Part shown: in pieces, positions 7,484 through 15,760 of the stretch
Layout of the letters: each line of letters begins with the position of its first letter
Numbering within the stretch: position 1 is the first letter of the stretch
Source of the DNA: Thermobaculum terrenum ATCC BAA-798
GTDB lineage: Bacteria > Chloroflexota > Chloroflexia > Thermobaculales > Thermobaculaceae
DNA: 64,000 nt
NCBI RefSeq assembly: GCF_000025005.1
Contig: NC_013526.1
Coordinates: 1,010,635 to 1,074,634, forward strand
Direction of reading: 5' to 3'
Notes under the pieces: model-generated
Databases searched by the model: none
Told to the model about the DNA's origin: nothing
The model's input: only the letters and a program-made list of their open reading frames with translations
Position numbers and translations under genes: made by a program

Positions 7484-9472
7484 TCACCTCGGCCCAGCCC
7501 CCAGCATGGCTCGGTCCTGCCAAGGTGGAGGGACCGTCACCAACTGCGGTCTTGGGAGCTCAAGGGCTCGCAGCCATGTTTCCAGCCCTATGATGTACAT
7601 CACGTAGAGGAAGTCGGGGCCTCGCTCGCCCGCCCTCATCGCTTGGAGCCTCTGCCAGAACCTCTCCTGTACCACGTACCCGCGCTCGGCGATCCTGGGG
7701 GTGCCACCGGGACCGAACACTGCCTTGTAGTGATGCCAGTTGAGCTCCAGCTCTCGCTCAAAGGCTGAGGCAAAGTGAGTCTTGGAGGTGCGGGTGCGGA
7801 TGGTCTCCGGCAGGATGCCCCGCATCGCCCCCCGCAGCAGCCGCTTGGAGCCCGCGTAGAACTCGTCCGTCTCGGGATGCGGCCGATACTTCACCTCCGG
7901 CGGCACCCTCAACAGATACTCGTGCAGCCGCCTGTCCGCATAGGGCTGTGCTACCTGCACGCTCCAAGGTACAGGATGTACCTCTAGCGGTGGCGGGTAC
8001 AGCAGGTCATATTCCTCCTGCCTAGCGGGCGAGGAGAAATGCCTGCGGCGTTCAGATTCGAACATTGCCTCGATCTGCCTGGTACCTAGCTCAACCCTTA
8101 GCGCCTGCGGCATCCAGTCAGGCAGCAGCCTCTCCGGCGACTTGGGAGCGGAGCGACGCAGGTGCCCCAATATGATCCGTCGCTGGAGGGACATCGGGAG
8201 CAGAGGCGCCAGGCAGTATAGTAGCAGGATACGGCGCCAAGGATCACTATGTGTCCTTCTATAGGTCCGCAGGTACAGCAGCAGGTCTCCTACCTTCCCA
8301 TGGCGGATGAGGGAGTCGAACACCAAAGGAGAGCCCGCAATGCAAGCATCGGCTATATCTCCGGTCAGGAGCAGCCGCACCCCTGCCGAGGTGACGGTCC
8401 CCATGATAAGGTCCCAACCCTCGCTCATGCCCATGTTCGGCGCCACCTGAAAGCCCATCGGCTGGGGCTGCAGCCTGCCGGCATAACCACCGGGCGGGAC
8501 ATAGTGGGCATCTATGCCATACATCTTCTGTATAGCCTCGATAAGAGGCCTCTCGTCGCACTCCAGATCGTCATAGACCGTGCTGAAGGTCGCTATACCC
8601 CCGCCCTGCACTCTGCCCGCCGTGTACAGCGTCTGTGCGGTGCAGGCGATGGAGGAGGAGTCCAGGCCACCACTGAGCAGCACCCCCACAGGCCCCACAG
8701 ACCTCAACCTGTCCCCCACACACCGCGAGAACACCTCCCACAAGTGCTCCGCATACTCCTCCTCCCGCCTGTACCGGATCTCCCTCACACCCCCAAGCTC
8801 CCAGTAGCGCTCCCTGCGTACCTCGGAGGGCGTCACCACTAACACACATCCCGCCTCTACGGACCACACATCCTGATAATAAGTTGCAGCCTCCTGCTTC
8901 TCGCTGGAGAGCACGCTGGATGGCAACAGGAAGGTGCGGATCTTCTCCTCGTTGGGCAGCACGGGCACTCGCGGGGCCTGCAGCAGCTGCTGGATCTCAG
9001 AGGCGGCATAGAATACGCTGCCATCCACCCTGTAGTACAGTTCCCTGCGCCCACTGGTGTCGCGGGCGCACAGCAGCCTGCGCTCGCGCGGGTCCCAGAT
9101 GACTACCGCGAAGTCGCCCAGCAGCCTGGGGAAGGCCTCCAACCCCCACTCCTCATAGGCTAGCAGGACCAGCTCGGCATCGCTGATCGCGGTCGGCGTG
9201 AGCACGGATAGCATGTCAAGCAGCTCCCGCCTGTTATCCAACCGCAGGTCGGCCGAGATCGCACACCCAGTGCGAGGACTCACCAGGGGCTGCAGATCCA
9301 GCTGATCTTCGGGAGTCACTACCATTCTCGCGTGTCCCAGCACTACCTCTCCAAGGAACCTGATCTGCACGCCATCTGGTCCTCTATAGGGCGCAGCGGC
9401 AAGCATCGCGCACGCCTCCAAATGGTCTGGAGCCCCACCATCGCGTCGGAAGATCGCTACCACGCCGCTCAT
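7484..9472 (-). CDS. lasso cyclase (asparagine synthetase-like C protein), copy 1
   Basis: 662 residues. The N-terminal half resembles class II glutamine amidotransferase, but position 2 is Ser (MSGVVAIF), not the catalytic Cys of AsnB, so no glutaminase activity is expected. The C-terminal half has the ATP-pyrophosphatase P-loop LLSGGLDSSS at about residues 265-275. Lasso C proteins adenylate the Asp/Glu side chain and close the ring onto Gly1. The ATG overlaps the upstream kinase stop (ATGA). A close paralogue lies at 11054-13018; long identical stretches (LLGDFAVVIWDPRERRLLC, EVKYRPHPETDEFYAGSKRL) show recent duplication. It is nearest precursor alpha. Confidence 0.88.
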   Translation of the reverse strand: MSGVVAIFRRDGGAPDHLEACAMLAAAPYRGPDGVQIRFLGEVVLGHARMVVTPEDQLDLQPLVSPRTGCAISADLRLDNRRELLDMLSVLTPTAISDAELVLLAYEEWGLEAFPRLLGDFAVVIWDPRERRLLCARDTSGRRELYYRVDGSVFYAASEIQQLLQAPRVPVLPNEEKIRTFLLPSSVLSSEKQEAATYYQDVWSVEAGCVLVVTPSEVRRERYWELGGVREIRYRREEEYAEHLWEVFSRCVGDRLRSVGPVGVLLSGGLDSSSIACTAQTLYTAGRVQGGGIATFSTVYDDLECDERPLIEAIQKMYGIDAHYVPPGGYAGRLQPQPMGFQVAPNMGMSEGWDLIMGTVTSAGVRLLLTGDIADACIAGSPLVFDSLIRHGKVGDLLLYLRTYRRTHSDPWRRILLLYCLAPLLPMSLQRRIILGHLRRSAPKSPERLLPDWMPQALRVELGTRQIEAMFESERRRHFSSPARQEEYDLLYPPPLEVHPVPWSVQVAQPYADRRLHEYLLRVPPEVKYRPHPETDEFYAGSKRLLRGAMRGILPETIRTRTSKTHFASAFERELELNWHHYKAVFGPGGTPRIAERGYVVQERFWQRLQAMRAGERGPDFLYVMYIIGLETWLRALELPRPQLVTVPPPWQDRAMLGAGPR

Positions 9473-10494
9473 GCCTCACCCTCCAGATCCCGTAGGAGCG
9501 CTGCGTACACTTTGTCCTGATGCTCGAACCCGCTGGGATAGCTGAGCAGCCTCACTGGCACCCGGCGGACGACCTCGCTGTAGACAGGCAACAACTGGGC
9601 CGCATCCTCGGGCTGCAGGAGCGCTCGCAGCGCCGTGTGCTGGGTGAGTGCAACCAGAGCCGCCCTGCCCTGCAGGGGCGTGATCACCACATCGTCGCTG
9701 CGCCATCGCCCTGGATCGTACCTGTCGAGCAGATAGATGGCCCTTACGCTCGTGGGGAGCTCGCTGAATGCTCCTGTACCTTCCAGGCTGAGCAGGTGCT
9801 TATCGTAGCCAGGTATCAGCGCGTGCAGGCCCTCCTCCCCGCCGAGCACCCTGACGGCAGTGTGCCGCCAGAGCCTGACTACCGGTACGCCCGGGAAACC
9901 CAGGACCCCGGAGGACGAGACCCCCAAGGGCAGGGCGTCGTCGGTGAGCACAGCGTGCCCCCTGACCATGAAGGCGCTGAGCATGGTCGTCTTCCCCTGC
10001 CCCTTGTCCCCCAGGAACACCGCCGCGCCCCGATCGGTGATGACCGCGCCCGCGTGGAGCACCGGACGCCCCAGCCTCTGGACGGCGAACACCCCGACCT
10101 GGCCAAGCAGGACGTGCCCCAGGATATCGGCGGGGACATCCCTCTCGGGGTAGACCTCTACTCGTCTCCGCTCGGGGAGCAGGTGGAACGTCCCGACCGT
10201 GTCATGCCAGAGCCAGAGGCCATCCTCGCCCTGGTGCAGGCGCGTGGCCACGCGGCCCTCGTGACAACGGCCATAGCAGCGCATCTCGGCGAGCACTGGG
10301 CCCTCGAGGGGAGCTAGCCCTCCGCCGTCGCTCGCAAGGACCATCTCCAGCTCCGGCTCCGGTCGGGGCTCCCCTCGAACGGGAGCTATGGGCAAGGGCA
10401 CGTCGCTGCGTACCAGGAGACCGTACATGGCGTACAGGTCCGACCCCTGGGGGAAGCTTCCGGGTTGGTCATCACGGGCGTGGTATCTAATCAA
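9469..10494 (-). CDS. HPr-kinase-like lasso tailoring kinase, copy 1
   Basis: 341 residues from a TTG at 10494, chosen because AGGAGA sits 7 nt upstream and because this N-terminus aligns with copy 2 (DLYAMYGLLVRSDVPLPI against TLYRPYVVHGLRVRSQLELP). The P-loop is GDKGQGKTT, followed by LTDDALPL, as in HPr kinase C-terminal domains. In other lasso clusters such kinases phosphorylate the peptide C-terminus, for example a terminal Ser. Its stop overlaps the cyclase start, so the two are made together. The alpha core has a Ser as next-to-last residue; the beta core does not. Confidence 0.8.
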   Translation of the reverse strand: MIRYHARDDQPGSFPQGSDLYAMYGLLVRSDVPLPIAPVRGEPRPEPELEMVLASDGGGLAPLEGPVLAEMRCYGRCHEGRVATRLHQGEDGLWLWHDTVGTFHLLPERRRVEVYPERDVPADILGHVLLGQVGVFAVQRLGRPVLHAGAVITDRGAAVFLGDKGQGKTTMLSAFMVRGHAVLTDDALPLGVSSSGVLGFPGVPVVRLWRHTAVRVLGGEEGLHALIPGYDKHLLSLEGTGAFSELPTSVRAIYLLDRYDPGRWRSDDVVITPLQGRAALVALTQHTALRALLQPEDAAQLLPVYSEVVRRVPVRLLSYPSGFEHQDKVYAALLRDLEGEA

Positions 10495-10698
10495 TAAGAA
10501 TTCTCCTGCTATAGGCTCTTGAGAGCAAGCATAGTGGGCGTACCTGCAGGATAGGTGGAGCAGCAGTTGAGGTAAGGTGTCGGACGGCAGGGATGGACAG
10601 AGCTCCTTTGGATGCCGTAGAGGTGCCAGGCCATGCGCGCGAGCACCCGCCCCAGTGCTCAGCCTCCCCCCGGCGATGCCAGCACCCAAAGATGAGAC

Positions 10699-10726
10699 CT
10701 CGGCAAGGCCGGTTGACCTTGCCGAG
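10699..10726 (-). terminator. stem-loop after precursor beta
   Basis: CTCGGCAAGG (10699-10708) pairs perfectly with CCTTGCCGAG (10717-10726), 8-nt loop, 30 nt past the beta stop codon. No T-run follows, so it may be a partial terminator or a 3' stabiliser that raises precursor levels over the downstream kinase and cyclase. Confidence 0.6.
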
Positions 10727-10755
10727 TCACCCGCACCGGACGCCAGTAGTTACGC

Positions 10756-10929
10756 TTAGAAGCGCACGCACGCGCCGTACGGCACGTTGTTGGTGCACGT
10801 AGGGTTGTTGTTGTCTATGACCAACTGATTGTTGGAGACGACGTAATCGGGCTTGTTGCCGGTTGCGCCAGCGGTTCTATCTTCTACCCTGCCGTACTCC
10901 TTGAGCTCGGGGCTCCTGTACTCCTTCAT
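10756..10929 (-). CDS. lasso peptide precursor beta
   Basis: 57 residues. The leader (1-20) has Y4-x-x-P7-x-L9-x3-G13 (YRSPELKEYG) and Thr19 at the penultimate position. The core starts at Gly21 with Asp28 at core position 8 (GATGNKPD) then Tyr, the same G-x-x-G-N-x-P-D-Y pattern as alpha. The core is 37 residues with cysteines at 45 and 54 and an NNN tract before the first one. GGGAGG lies well placed before ATG 10929. It sits inside the operon, between cyclase copy 2 and kinase copy 1, and is followed by a strong stem-loop. It ends in VRF with no terminal Ser. Confidence 0.88.
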   Translation of the reverse strand: MKEYRSPELKEYGRVEDRTAGATGNKPDYVVSNNQLVIDNNNPTCTNNVPYGACVRF

Positions 10930-10970
10930 CCTGCTCACCTCCCTTCCGTGCCAGATATGCTTGGTCCGGT

Positions 10971-10982
10971 GCCGCGGCACGC
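10971..10982. repeat. 12-bp palindrome before precursor beta
   Basis: A 12-bp palindrome (GTGCCGCGGCAC) lies in the 124-nt gap between cyclase copy 2 and precursor beta, about 40 nt before the beta start. Function unknown. Confidence 0.3.
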
Positions 10983-11053
10983 TCGACACCAGGGAAGAAA
11001 CGATCCTTGCCCCTGTCCGGTGCGGATAGCTGGGCCAAAGATCGGCGTGAGGT

Positions 11054-13018
11054 TCATGTGACCGCCACCTCCTGCACGACGGTAAGCCTCTCTCGTGGCT
11101 GCTCCAGCGATCGCAGCCACGTCTCTAGCCCCACGAGCTGCATGAGGTAGACCGCATCGGTTCCACTGCGGCCGTCCCGCAGCGCCACGAGCCTCTCCCA
11201 GAAGAGCCGTGGATCCACGTACCCGCGCTCGGCGATCCTGGGGGTGCCGCCGGGACCGAACGCGGCCTCGTACGAGCGCCAGCTCGAGGCGAGCTCCGCC
11301 GGCAGCACGTCGGCAAACACCGTCTTGGAGGTGCGGGTGCGGATGGGCTCCGGCAGGATGCCCCGCATCGCCTGCCGCAGCAGCCGCTTGGAGCCCGCGT
11401 AGAACTCGTCCGTCTCGGGATGCGGTCGGTACTTCACCTCCGGGGGCACCCCCAGCAGGTACTCGTGCAGCCGCCTGTCCGCGTAGGGCAGGGACTGCTC
11501 CACCGGCCAGGGCGACGGGAAGCGCAGCACCTCCGGTGGGTACAGCAGCCGCCGCTCCTCTTCCCGCGCGGGGGAGGAGAAGAGGCGGGTCGCCGTCAGC
11601 TGCAGGGACCTGTCGAGTGACCTCGACACCAGGTCATCCCTGATCACGGGGTGGATCCATGTCGGCAGGAACCTGTCCCACCTGCGGAGGTACTGCCGAC
11701 GCACGTGCACGGCCAGCAACCTCCTGTGCAGCCTCAGCGGCAGGAGCGGCAGGAGCGTGTGCAGCACCAGGATGTTCCGCCAGGAATCCTGCGAGAGGCG
11801 ACGGTAGGTCCGCATCCGGAAGAGCATCTCACGCCACTGCCCCTTGCGCAGCAGCGAGTCGAACACCAGATGGCTCCCGTACACTATGCTATCTCCCACC
11901 TGCCCACTGAGCAGCAGGCGCACCCCCGCACGGGTGATCCGCCCGAACAGCTGGTTCCTCGGCTCGGATATGCTCATGTTGGGTGACTCCCTGAAGCCTG
12001 TGGGGGCCAGATCCAGCCTGCCGGCGTAGCTGTCGCTGCGCACGAAATCCACGGGCACGCCACAAGTATCCCTGATCACCTCGACGAACTCCCTCTCGTC
12101 GCAGGACATGCCCTCAAAGAGGGAAGTGAAGCCCCGGATGCCGGGGAACGCGGGGAGCTCGCCCCTCGTGGCGAGGGCCTGCGCGGTGCAGGCGATGGAG
12201 GAGGAGTCCAGGCCACCGCTGAGCAGCACCCCCACGGGCCCTACGCACCTCAGCCTGTCCCCCACACACCGCGAGAACACCTCCCACAAGTGCTCCGCAT
12301 ACTCCTCCTCCCGCCTGTACCGGATCTCCCTCACACCCCCAAGCTCCCAGTAGCGCTCCCCGCGCACCCCCGAGGACATCACCACCACCACGCCCCCAGC
12401 CTCCACCGAGTGAACGCCCTTATAGAAGGTGTCGGCGTACTGCTTCTCGTTGGTGAACATCTCCATGGGGGAGAGGAAGTTCCTGATGCGGTCCTCGTTG
12501 GGCTCCACGGGTATATCGGAGGCCCGGATGATGGGGTGGATCTCGGAGGCGGCGTAGAACACGCCGTCGTGCAGGGCGTAGAACAGCTGCCTCTGCCCGC
12601 TGGTGTCGCGGGCGCACAGCAGCCTGCGCTCGCGCGGGTCCCAGATGACCACCGCGAAGTCCCCCAGCAGCTTGGGGAAGGCCTCCAACCCCCACTCCTC
12701 GTAGGCCAGCAGTACCAGCTCGGCGTCGGACGGGTCCTGCGAGGGCGGCACGCCCAACAGGGCCATCAGCTCGCGCCGGGCGTCCAGCCTGGCGTCCGCG
12801 ACCAGCATGCAGCCTGTGCGGGGGCTGGCAAGCGGCTGAGACTCCACCGCTTCCTGGGGGGTGACTATCAGCCTGGCTATGCCCATCGCCACTTCCCCGC
12901 GGGAGGCCGAGGCTACGCCGTCCAGCGCCCGGTAGCGCATAGCGCCCAGCATCACGCCCACCGCAGCCGATGCCCTGAGTCCGCCACGAAGATCTAATGC
13001 CACGGCGATGCCGCTCAC
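11054..13018 (-). CDS. lasso cyclase (asparagine synthetase-like C protein), copy 2
   Basis: 654 residues from GTG 13018, which overlaps the kinase stop (GTGA) and follows GGAGG; the longer reading from 13096 lies in the kinase gene. As in copy 1, the residue after the start is Ser (VSGIAVALD), so the glutaminase Cys is absent, while the ATP-binding LLSGGLDSSS is intact. It closes the Gly1-Asp8 ring, most likely on precursor beta, whose gene follows 124 nt later. Similarity to copy 1 is very high at DNA level (for instance around 8640-8810 and 12180-12355), indicating recent duplication or gene conversion. Confidence 0.88.
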   Translation of the reverse strand: MSGIAVALDLRGGLRASAAVGVMLGAMRYRALDGVASASRGEVAMGIARLIVTPQEAVESQPLASPRTGCMLVADARLDARRELMALLGVPPSQDPSDAELVLLAYEEWGLEAFPKLLGDFAVVIWDPRERRLLCARDTSGQRQLFYALHDGVFYAASEIHPIIRASDIPVEPNEDRIRNFLSPMEMFTNEKQYADTFYKGVHSVEAGGVVVVMSSGVRGERYWELGGVREIRYRREEEYAEHLWEVFSRCVGDRLRCVGPVGVLLSGGLDSSSIACTAQALATRGELPAFPGIRGFTSLFEGMSCDEREFVEVIRDTCGVPVDFVRSDSYAGRLDLAPTGFRESPNMSISEPRNQLFGRITRAGVRLLLSGQVGDSIVYGSHLVFDSLLRKGQWREMLFRMRTYRRLSQDSWRNILVLHTLLPLLPLRLHRRLLAVHVRRQYLRRWDRFLPTWIHPVIRDDLVSRSLDRSLQLTATRLFSSPAREEERRLLYPPEVLRFPSPWPVEQSLPYADRRLHEYLLGVPPEVKYRPHPETDEFYAGSKRLLRQAMRGILPEPIRTRTSKTVFADVLPAELASSWRSYEAAFGPGGTPRIAERGYVDPRLFWERLVALRDGRSGTDAVYLMQLVGLETWLRSLEQPRERLTVVQEVAVT

Positions 13019-13992
13019 CCCTCCACCTCCGCATCGTTCACTATCGAACGGTAGACCAGGTCGGCATGCTCGAAGCCGCTGGGGTAGGTCAGCCACCTCA
13101 CCCGCCCGTGGGAGCTCAGGGCCGCCAGGGTGGGCACCAGCCTGGCCTCCTCCGCCGGCAGCAGGTAAGCCCTGTTGGCTACGTGCCTCAGGATCTCCGT
13201 GAAGGCCTCTTGAGGTGGCAGGACGGATATCTGCACATTATGACAAGTGCTCACGTCGCACCTGCGCAGCAGGTAGACGACGTCGATCGGCACGGCGCGA
13301 TCCACCAACTCCCAGCGATCAGTCAGCAGCAGCCTCCGCTTCTCGTAGCCACACAGCAGGTGGGGAAGCTCCGCGAAGAGTCCCAGGGCATAGCGGGCGG
13401 TCTCCGGCCAGAGCTTCATCAAGGGCATGCTGGGCTCCCCCAACACCCGCCCATCCACCTGCCGCAGCGGCAGACTGTCGTCGGTAAGGAGCTGAGCGCC
13501 CCTCGCAAGCAGGAAGGAGGCCATAGTGGACTTCCCCTGCCCCTGGGAGCCTGCGAAGGCCAGGGCGCGCCCCCCGATCACTACGGCCGTGGCGTGCAGC
13601 ACTGGGACGCCCATGCGCAGCAGGATGTATGTGCACACAGGGCCCATAGCCAGCAGGGCCATGGCCTCGAGATCCGCTCCCTCCTCGGGGTAGATGTCGA
13701 CCACCCGCAGGTCGGGGTGCACGTGGCAGGTGGCCACCGAGCGCTGCCAGATCCAGGTGCCCGAGTCGCCCCTGTGCACGGTAGTGTCTACGCCGTGGAT
13801 CTCGCAGGGGGCCCAGGCTACCATGCGCTCACCGTGCTCCGGCGCGGGCGCGGGCTGCAGGCGCACGGTGAGATCGGGCTCCTCGAGGCCGCCCACCGCC
13901 TCGGGAATGGGCAGCTCCAGCTGGCTGCGCACCCGCAGGCCGTGCACCACGTACGGGCGATACAGGGTGACGACGCCGGTATCAGAGATCAT
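13015..13992 (-). CDS. HPr-kinase-like lasso tailoring kinase, copy 2
   Basis: 325 residues. P-loop GSQGQGKST followed by LLTDDSLPLR, the HPr-kinase-type fold. ATG 13992 follows GGGAGG and overlaps the B2 stop by 11 nt; its own stop overlaps the cyclase start. It is the paralogue of 9469-10494. One kinase per cyclase suggests that each precursor has its own cyclase-kinase module. The substrate residue is unknown. Confidence 0.82.
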   Translation of the reverse strand: MISDTGVVTLYRPYVVHGLRVRSQLELPIPEAVGGLEEPDLTVRLQPAPAPEHGERMVAWAPCEIHGVDTTVHRGDSGTWIWQRSVATCHVHPDLRVVDIYPEEGADLEAMALLAMGPVCTYILLRMGVPVLHATAVVIGGRALAFAGSQGQGKSTMASFLLARGAQLLTDDSLPLRQVDGRVLGEPSMPLMKLWPETARYALGLFAELPHLLCGYEKRRLLLTDRWELVDRAVPIDVVYLLRRCDVSTCHNVQISVLPPQEAFTEILRHVANRAYLLPAEEARLVPTLAALSSHGRVRWLTYPSGFEHADLVYRSIVNDAEVEG

Positions 13993-14422
13993 ACGCCGCC
14001 TCCCGGTCGACCCGCCTGGGGCTCGTCATCGGGCTTATGCCCTGCAAGGACCTCCTGTCGTCGTTGACGGGCACGCCCGCCAGCTCCACCCACGCATGGG
14101 CGCGGAGATCTTCCTCCGCCTTCCACACCCCAAAGCGCAGGCGGCTGGGCAGGCCCTGCCTCCGCAGCCACATATGCAGCACCAGCGACCGGTGCAGGCA
14201 CCTTGCGCCCACCGGGCAGATGTGAGCGGCGAGGGCGATCCTTCTAGCGTACCTGCGAGCCAGCCGCAGGTGCTCCCGTGACACGTCTTGAGGAGGAGCA
14301 GCCTCGCTCTCGATCTTGATCAGTATAGGGTCCAGCCCTTCGTGGCTGAGCCGCCGGTCGATGAGGATCAGGTCGCTCCAAGCTTTGGCTATCAGCTGCA
14401 GGTCTGCAAGCCTAAGCTTCAT
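13982..14422 (-). CDS. lasso leader peptidase B2 (transglutaminase-like)
   Basis: 146 residues. It has the Cys-His-Asp set of lasso B2 proteins: Cys in GARCLHRSLVLHMWLRRQG, His in RAHAWVELAG, Asp in VPVNDD. It cuts the leader just after the penultimate-Thr site. ATG 14422 overlaps the B1 stop by 11 nt, and the same 11-nt overlap links it to the kinase, so B1, B2, kinase and cyclase are tightly coupled. It is the only B2 in the window and must serve both precursors. Confidence 0.87.
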   Translation of the reverse strand: MKLRLADLQLIAKAWSDLILIDRRLSHEGLDPILIKIESEAAPPQDVSREHLRLARRYARRIALAAHICPVGARCLHRSLVLHMWLRRQGLPSRLRFGVWKAEEDLRAHAWVELAGVPVNDDRRSLQGISPMTSPRRVDREAAYDL

Positions 14423-14687
14423 CAGCGTAGCCCTCCAGCAGCTCCTTGTTGGCCAGCGCGCGCAGGAAGTCCCGCAGGTCTCTCTCCACTGTGGGGCGGT
14501 CCACCGAGTACTCGGCGCAGATAGCGTCCACGATCTCCTCGGGGCGCTTACCCTCCTCCAGGAGGGACCATATCCTGCTGCCCACAGCGTCCAGGCCAAA
14601 GTACGTGCCGGTCTGCAGGTGCAGCAACACCACCTCATCATCTATGTGGGCTGACACCACCGCATCACTTATCTTCACCTCGTGCAC
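14412..14687 (-). CDS. lasso RRE protein B1 (PqqD-like)
   Basis: About 91 residues with a PqqD-type RiPP recognition element: ISDAVVSAHIDDEVVLLHLQ, then GTYFGLDAVGSRIWSLLEEG and a helical C-terminus. It binds the YxxP leader motif and delivers the precursor to B2. The start is GTG 14687 or GTG 14678; 14687 puts it 76 nt from the operator, matching the other promoters, while 14678 has a better GAGGTG. I recall a Thermobaculum terrenum B1 named TbiB1 with a leader-bound structure; this may be that protein, not verified. Confidence 0.85.
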   Translation of the reverse strand: MHEVKISDAVVSAHIDDEVVLLHLQTGTYFGLDAVGSRIWSLLEEGKRPEEIVDAICAEYSVDRPTVERDLRDFLRALANKELLEGYADEA

Positions 14688-14763
14688 CTCGTTCTTGGGA
14701 TGTTCTGGGATGATTCCATGCTTAGAAGGTAATCTCCACCAATTCGGGAAAGATTGCGCTCGC

Positions 14764-14780
14764 GTTGAGTTGGTGTTGAG
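14764..14780 (-). promoter_or_regulatory. direct-repeat operator upstream of the B1-B2 operon
   Basis: Minus strand reads CTCAAC-accaa-CTCAAC. CAATCT follows after 7 nt as a possible -10. It drives the B1-B2-kinase-cyclase-beta operon. The 160-nt gap 14688-14847 holds only this site. Confidence 0.6.
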
Positions 14781-14847
14781 AAAGGTGGCTCGGCGCCGTG
14801 CCGCCCCGCGGCCTACCGCTCGCACACCCGCTGGCCCATTGTGAAGA

Positions 14848-15759
14848 TCAGACGGCTTTTTGCAGGAGGGAGGATACCTGCTGATCGGCGTGGTAGGAGG
14901 AGCGCACCAGGGGACCTGACTCCACATGCTTGAACCCCAGCTCCAAAGCCTCCTGCTTGAGCTCCTCAAACTCCTGGGGAGTGTAGTACTTCTCCACAGG
15001 CAGATGCTCCCTGGAAGGTCTCAGATACTGCCCCACCGTCAATATCTCCACTCCCACACTCCTGAGATCCCTCATCACATCCCTCAGCTCCTGCCTGCTC
15101 TCCCCCAAACCCACCATCAACCCACTCTTGGTCAACACCTCTCCCCCAAGCTCCCCTGCCAGCTCCAACACCCTCAGACTCCGCTCGTACTTGGCCTGTG
15201 GCCTCACACGCCTGTGCAACCTCGGCACAGTCTCCACGTTGTGGTTGATGATCTCTGGCCCTGCCTCCACCACCTTCCTGATCGCATCCTCCTGCCCCCG
15301 AAAGTCCGGGATCAGCACCTCCACCGAGCAACCAGGTACCCTCCTGTGGATGGCCCTGATGGTGCGAGCAAAGATCTCAGCTCCCCCATCAGGTAGCTCA
15401 TCCCTGGCCACGGAGGTCACCACCACATGCCTGAGCCCCAATCTGGAGACGGCCATCGCCACCCTGCCAGGCTCCAGCAGGTCGTACTCTGGAGGCCTGC
15501 CAGTCTCCACCGCACAGAACCCACAGGAGCGTGTGCACACCCTGCCCAGGATCATGAAGGTGGCTGTGCGCCTCTCCCAGCAGTCCCCTATGTTGGGACA
15601 GTGCGCCTCCTCGCACACCGTGTGCAGCCCCAAACCCCTCATCAACCCCTTGAGCTCCTGGTAGTTGGGGCCACTGGGTATCCTGGCCTTGATCCAACTG
15701 GGCTTGGGCAGCTCATAGGCAGGCCTGCCATCGCTCATGTGCTCTACGTCTGGCTTCAT
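14848..15759 (-). CDS. lipA: lipoyl synthase
   Basis: 303 residues, usual length. It has both iron-sulfur motifs of LipA: the auxiliary cluster C-x4-C-x5-C (CEEAHCPNIGDC) and the radical-SAM CTRSCGFC, plus VVVTSVARDELPDGGA and the C-terminal RSSYHA. It inserts two sulfurs into octanoyl-lipoyl domains of 2-oxoacid dehydrogenases and the glycine cleavage system. ATG 15759 follows the epimerase stop by one base with GAGGGTGG upstream. The codons show unusual bias to CTC/CCC compared with neighbours. Confidence 0.95.
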   Translation of the reverse strand: MKPDVEHMSDGRPAYELPKPSWIKARIPSGPNYQELKGLMRGLGLHTVCEEAHCPNIGDCWERRTATFMILGRVCTRSCGFCAVETGRPPEYDLLEPGRVAMAVSRLGLRHVVVTSVARDELPDGGAEIFARTIRAIHRRVPGCSVEVLIPDFRGQEDAIRKVVEAGPEIINHNVETVPRLHRRVRPQAKYERSLRVLELAGELGGEVLTKSGLMVGLGESRQELRDVMRDLRSVGVEILTVGQYLRPSREHLPVEKYYTPQEFEELKQEALELGFKHVESGPLVRSSYHADQQVSSLLQKAV

Positions 15760-15760
15760 G

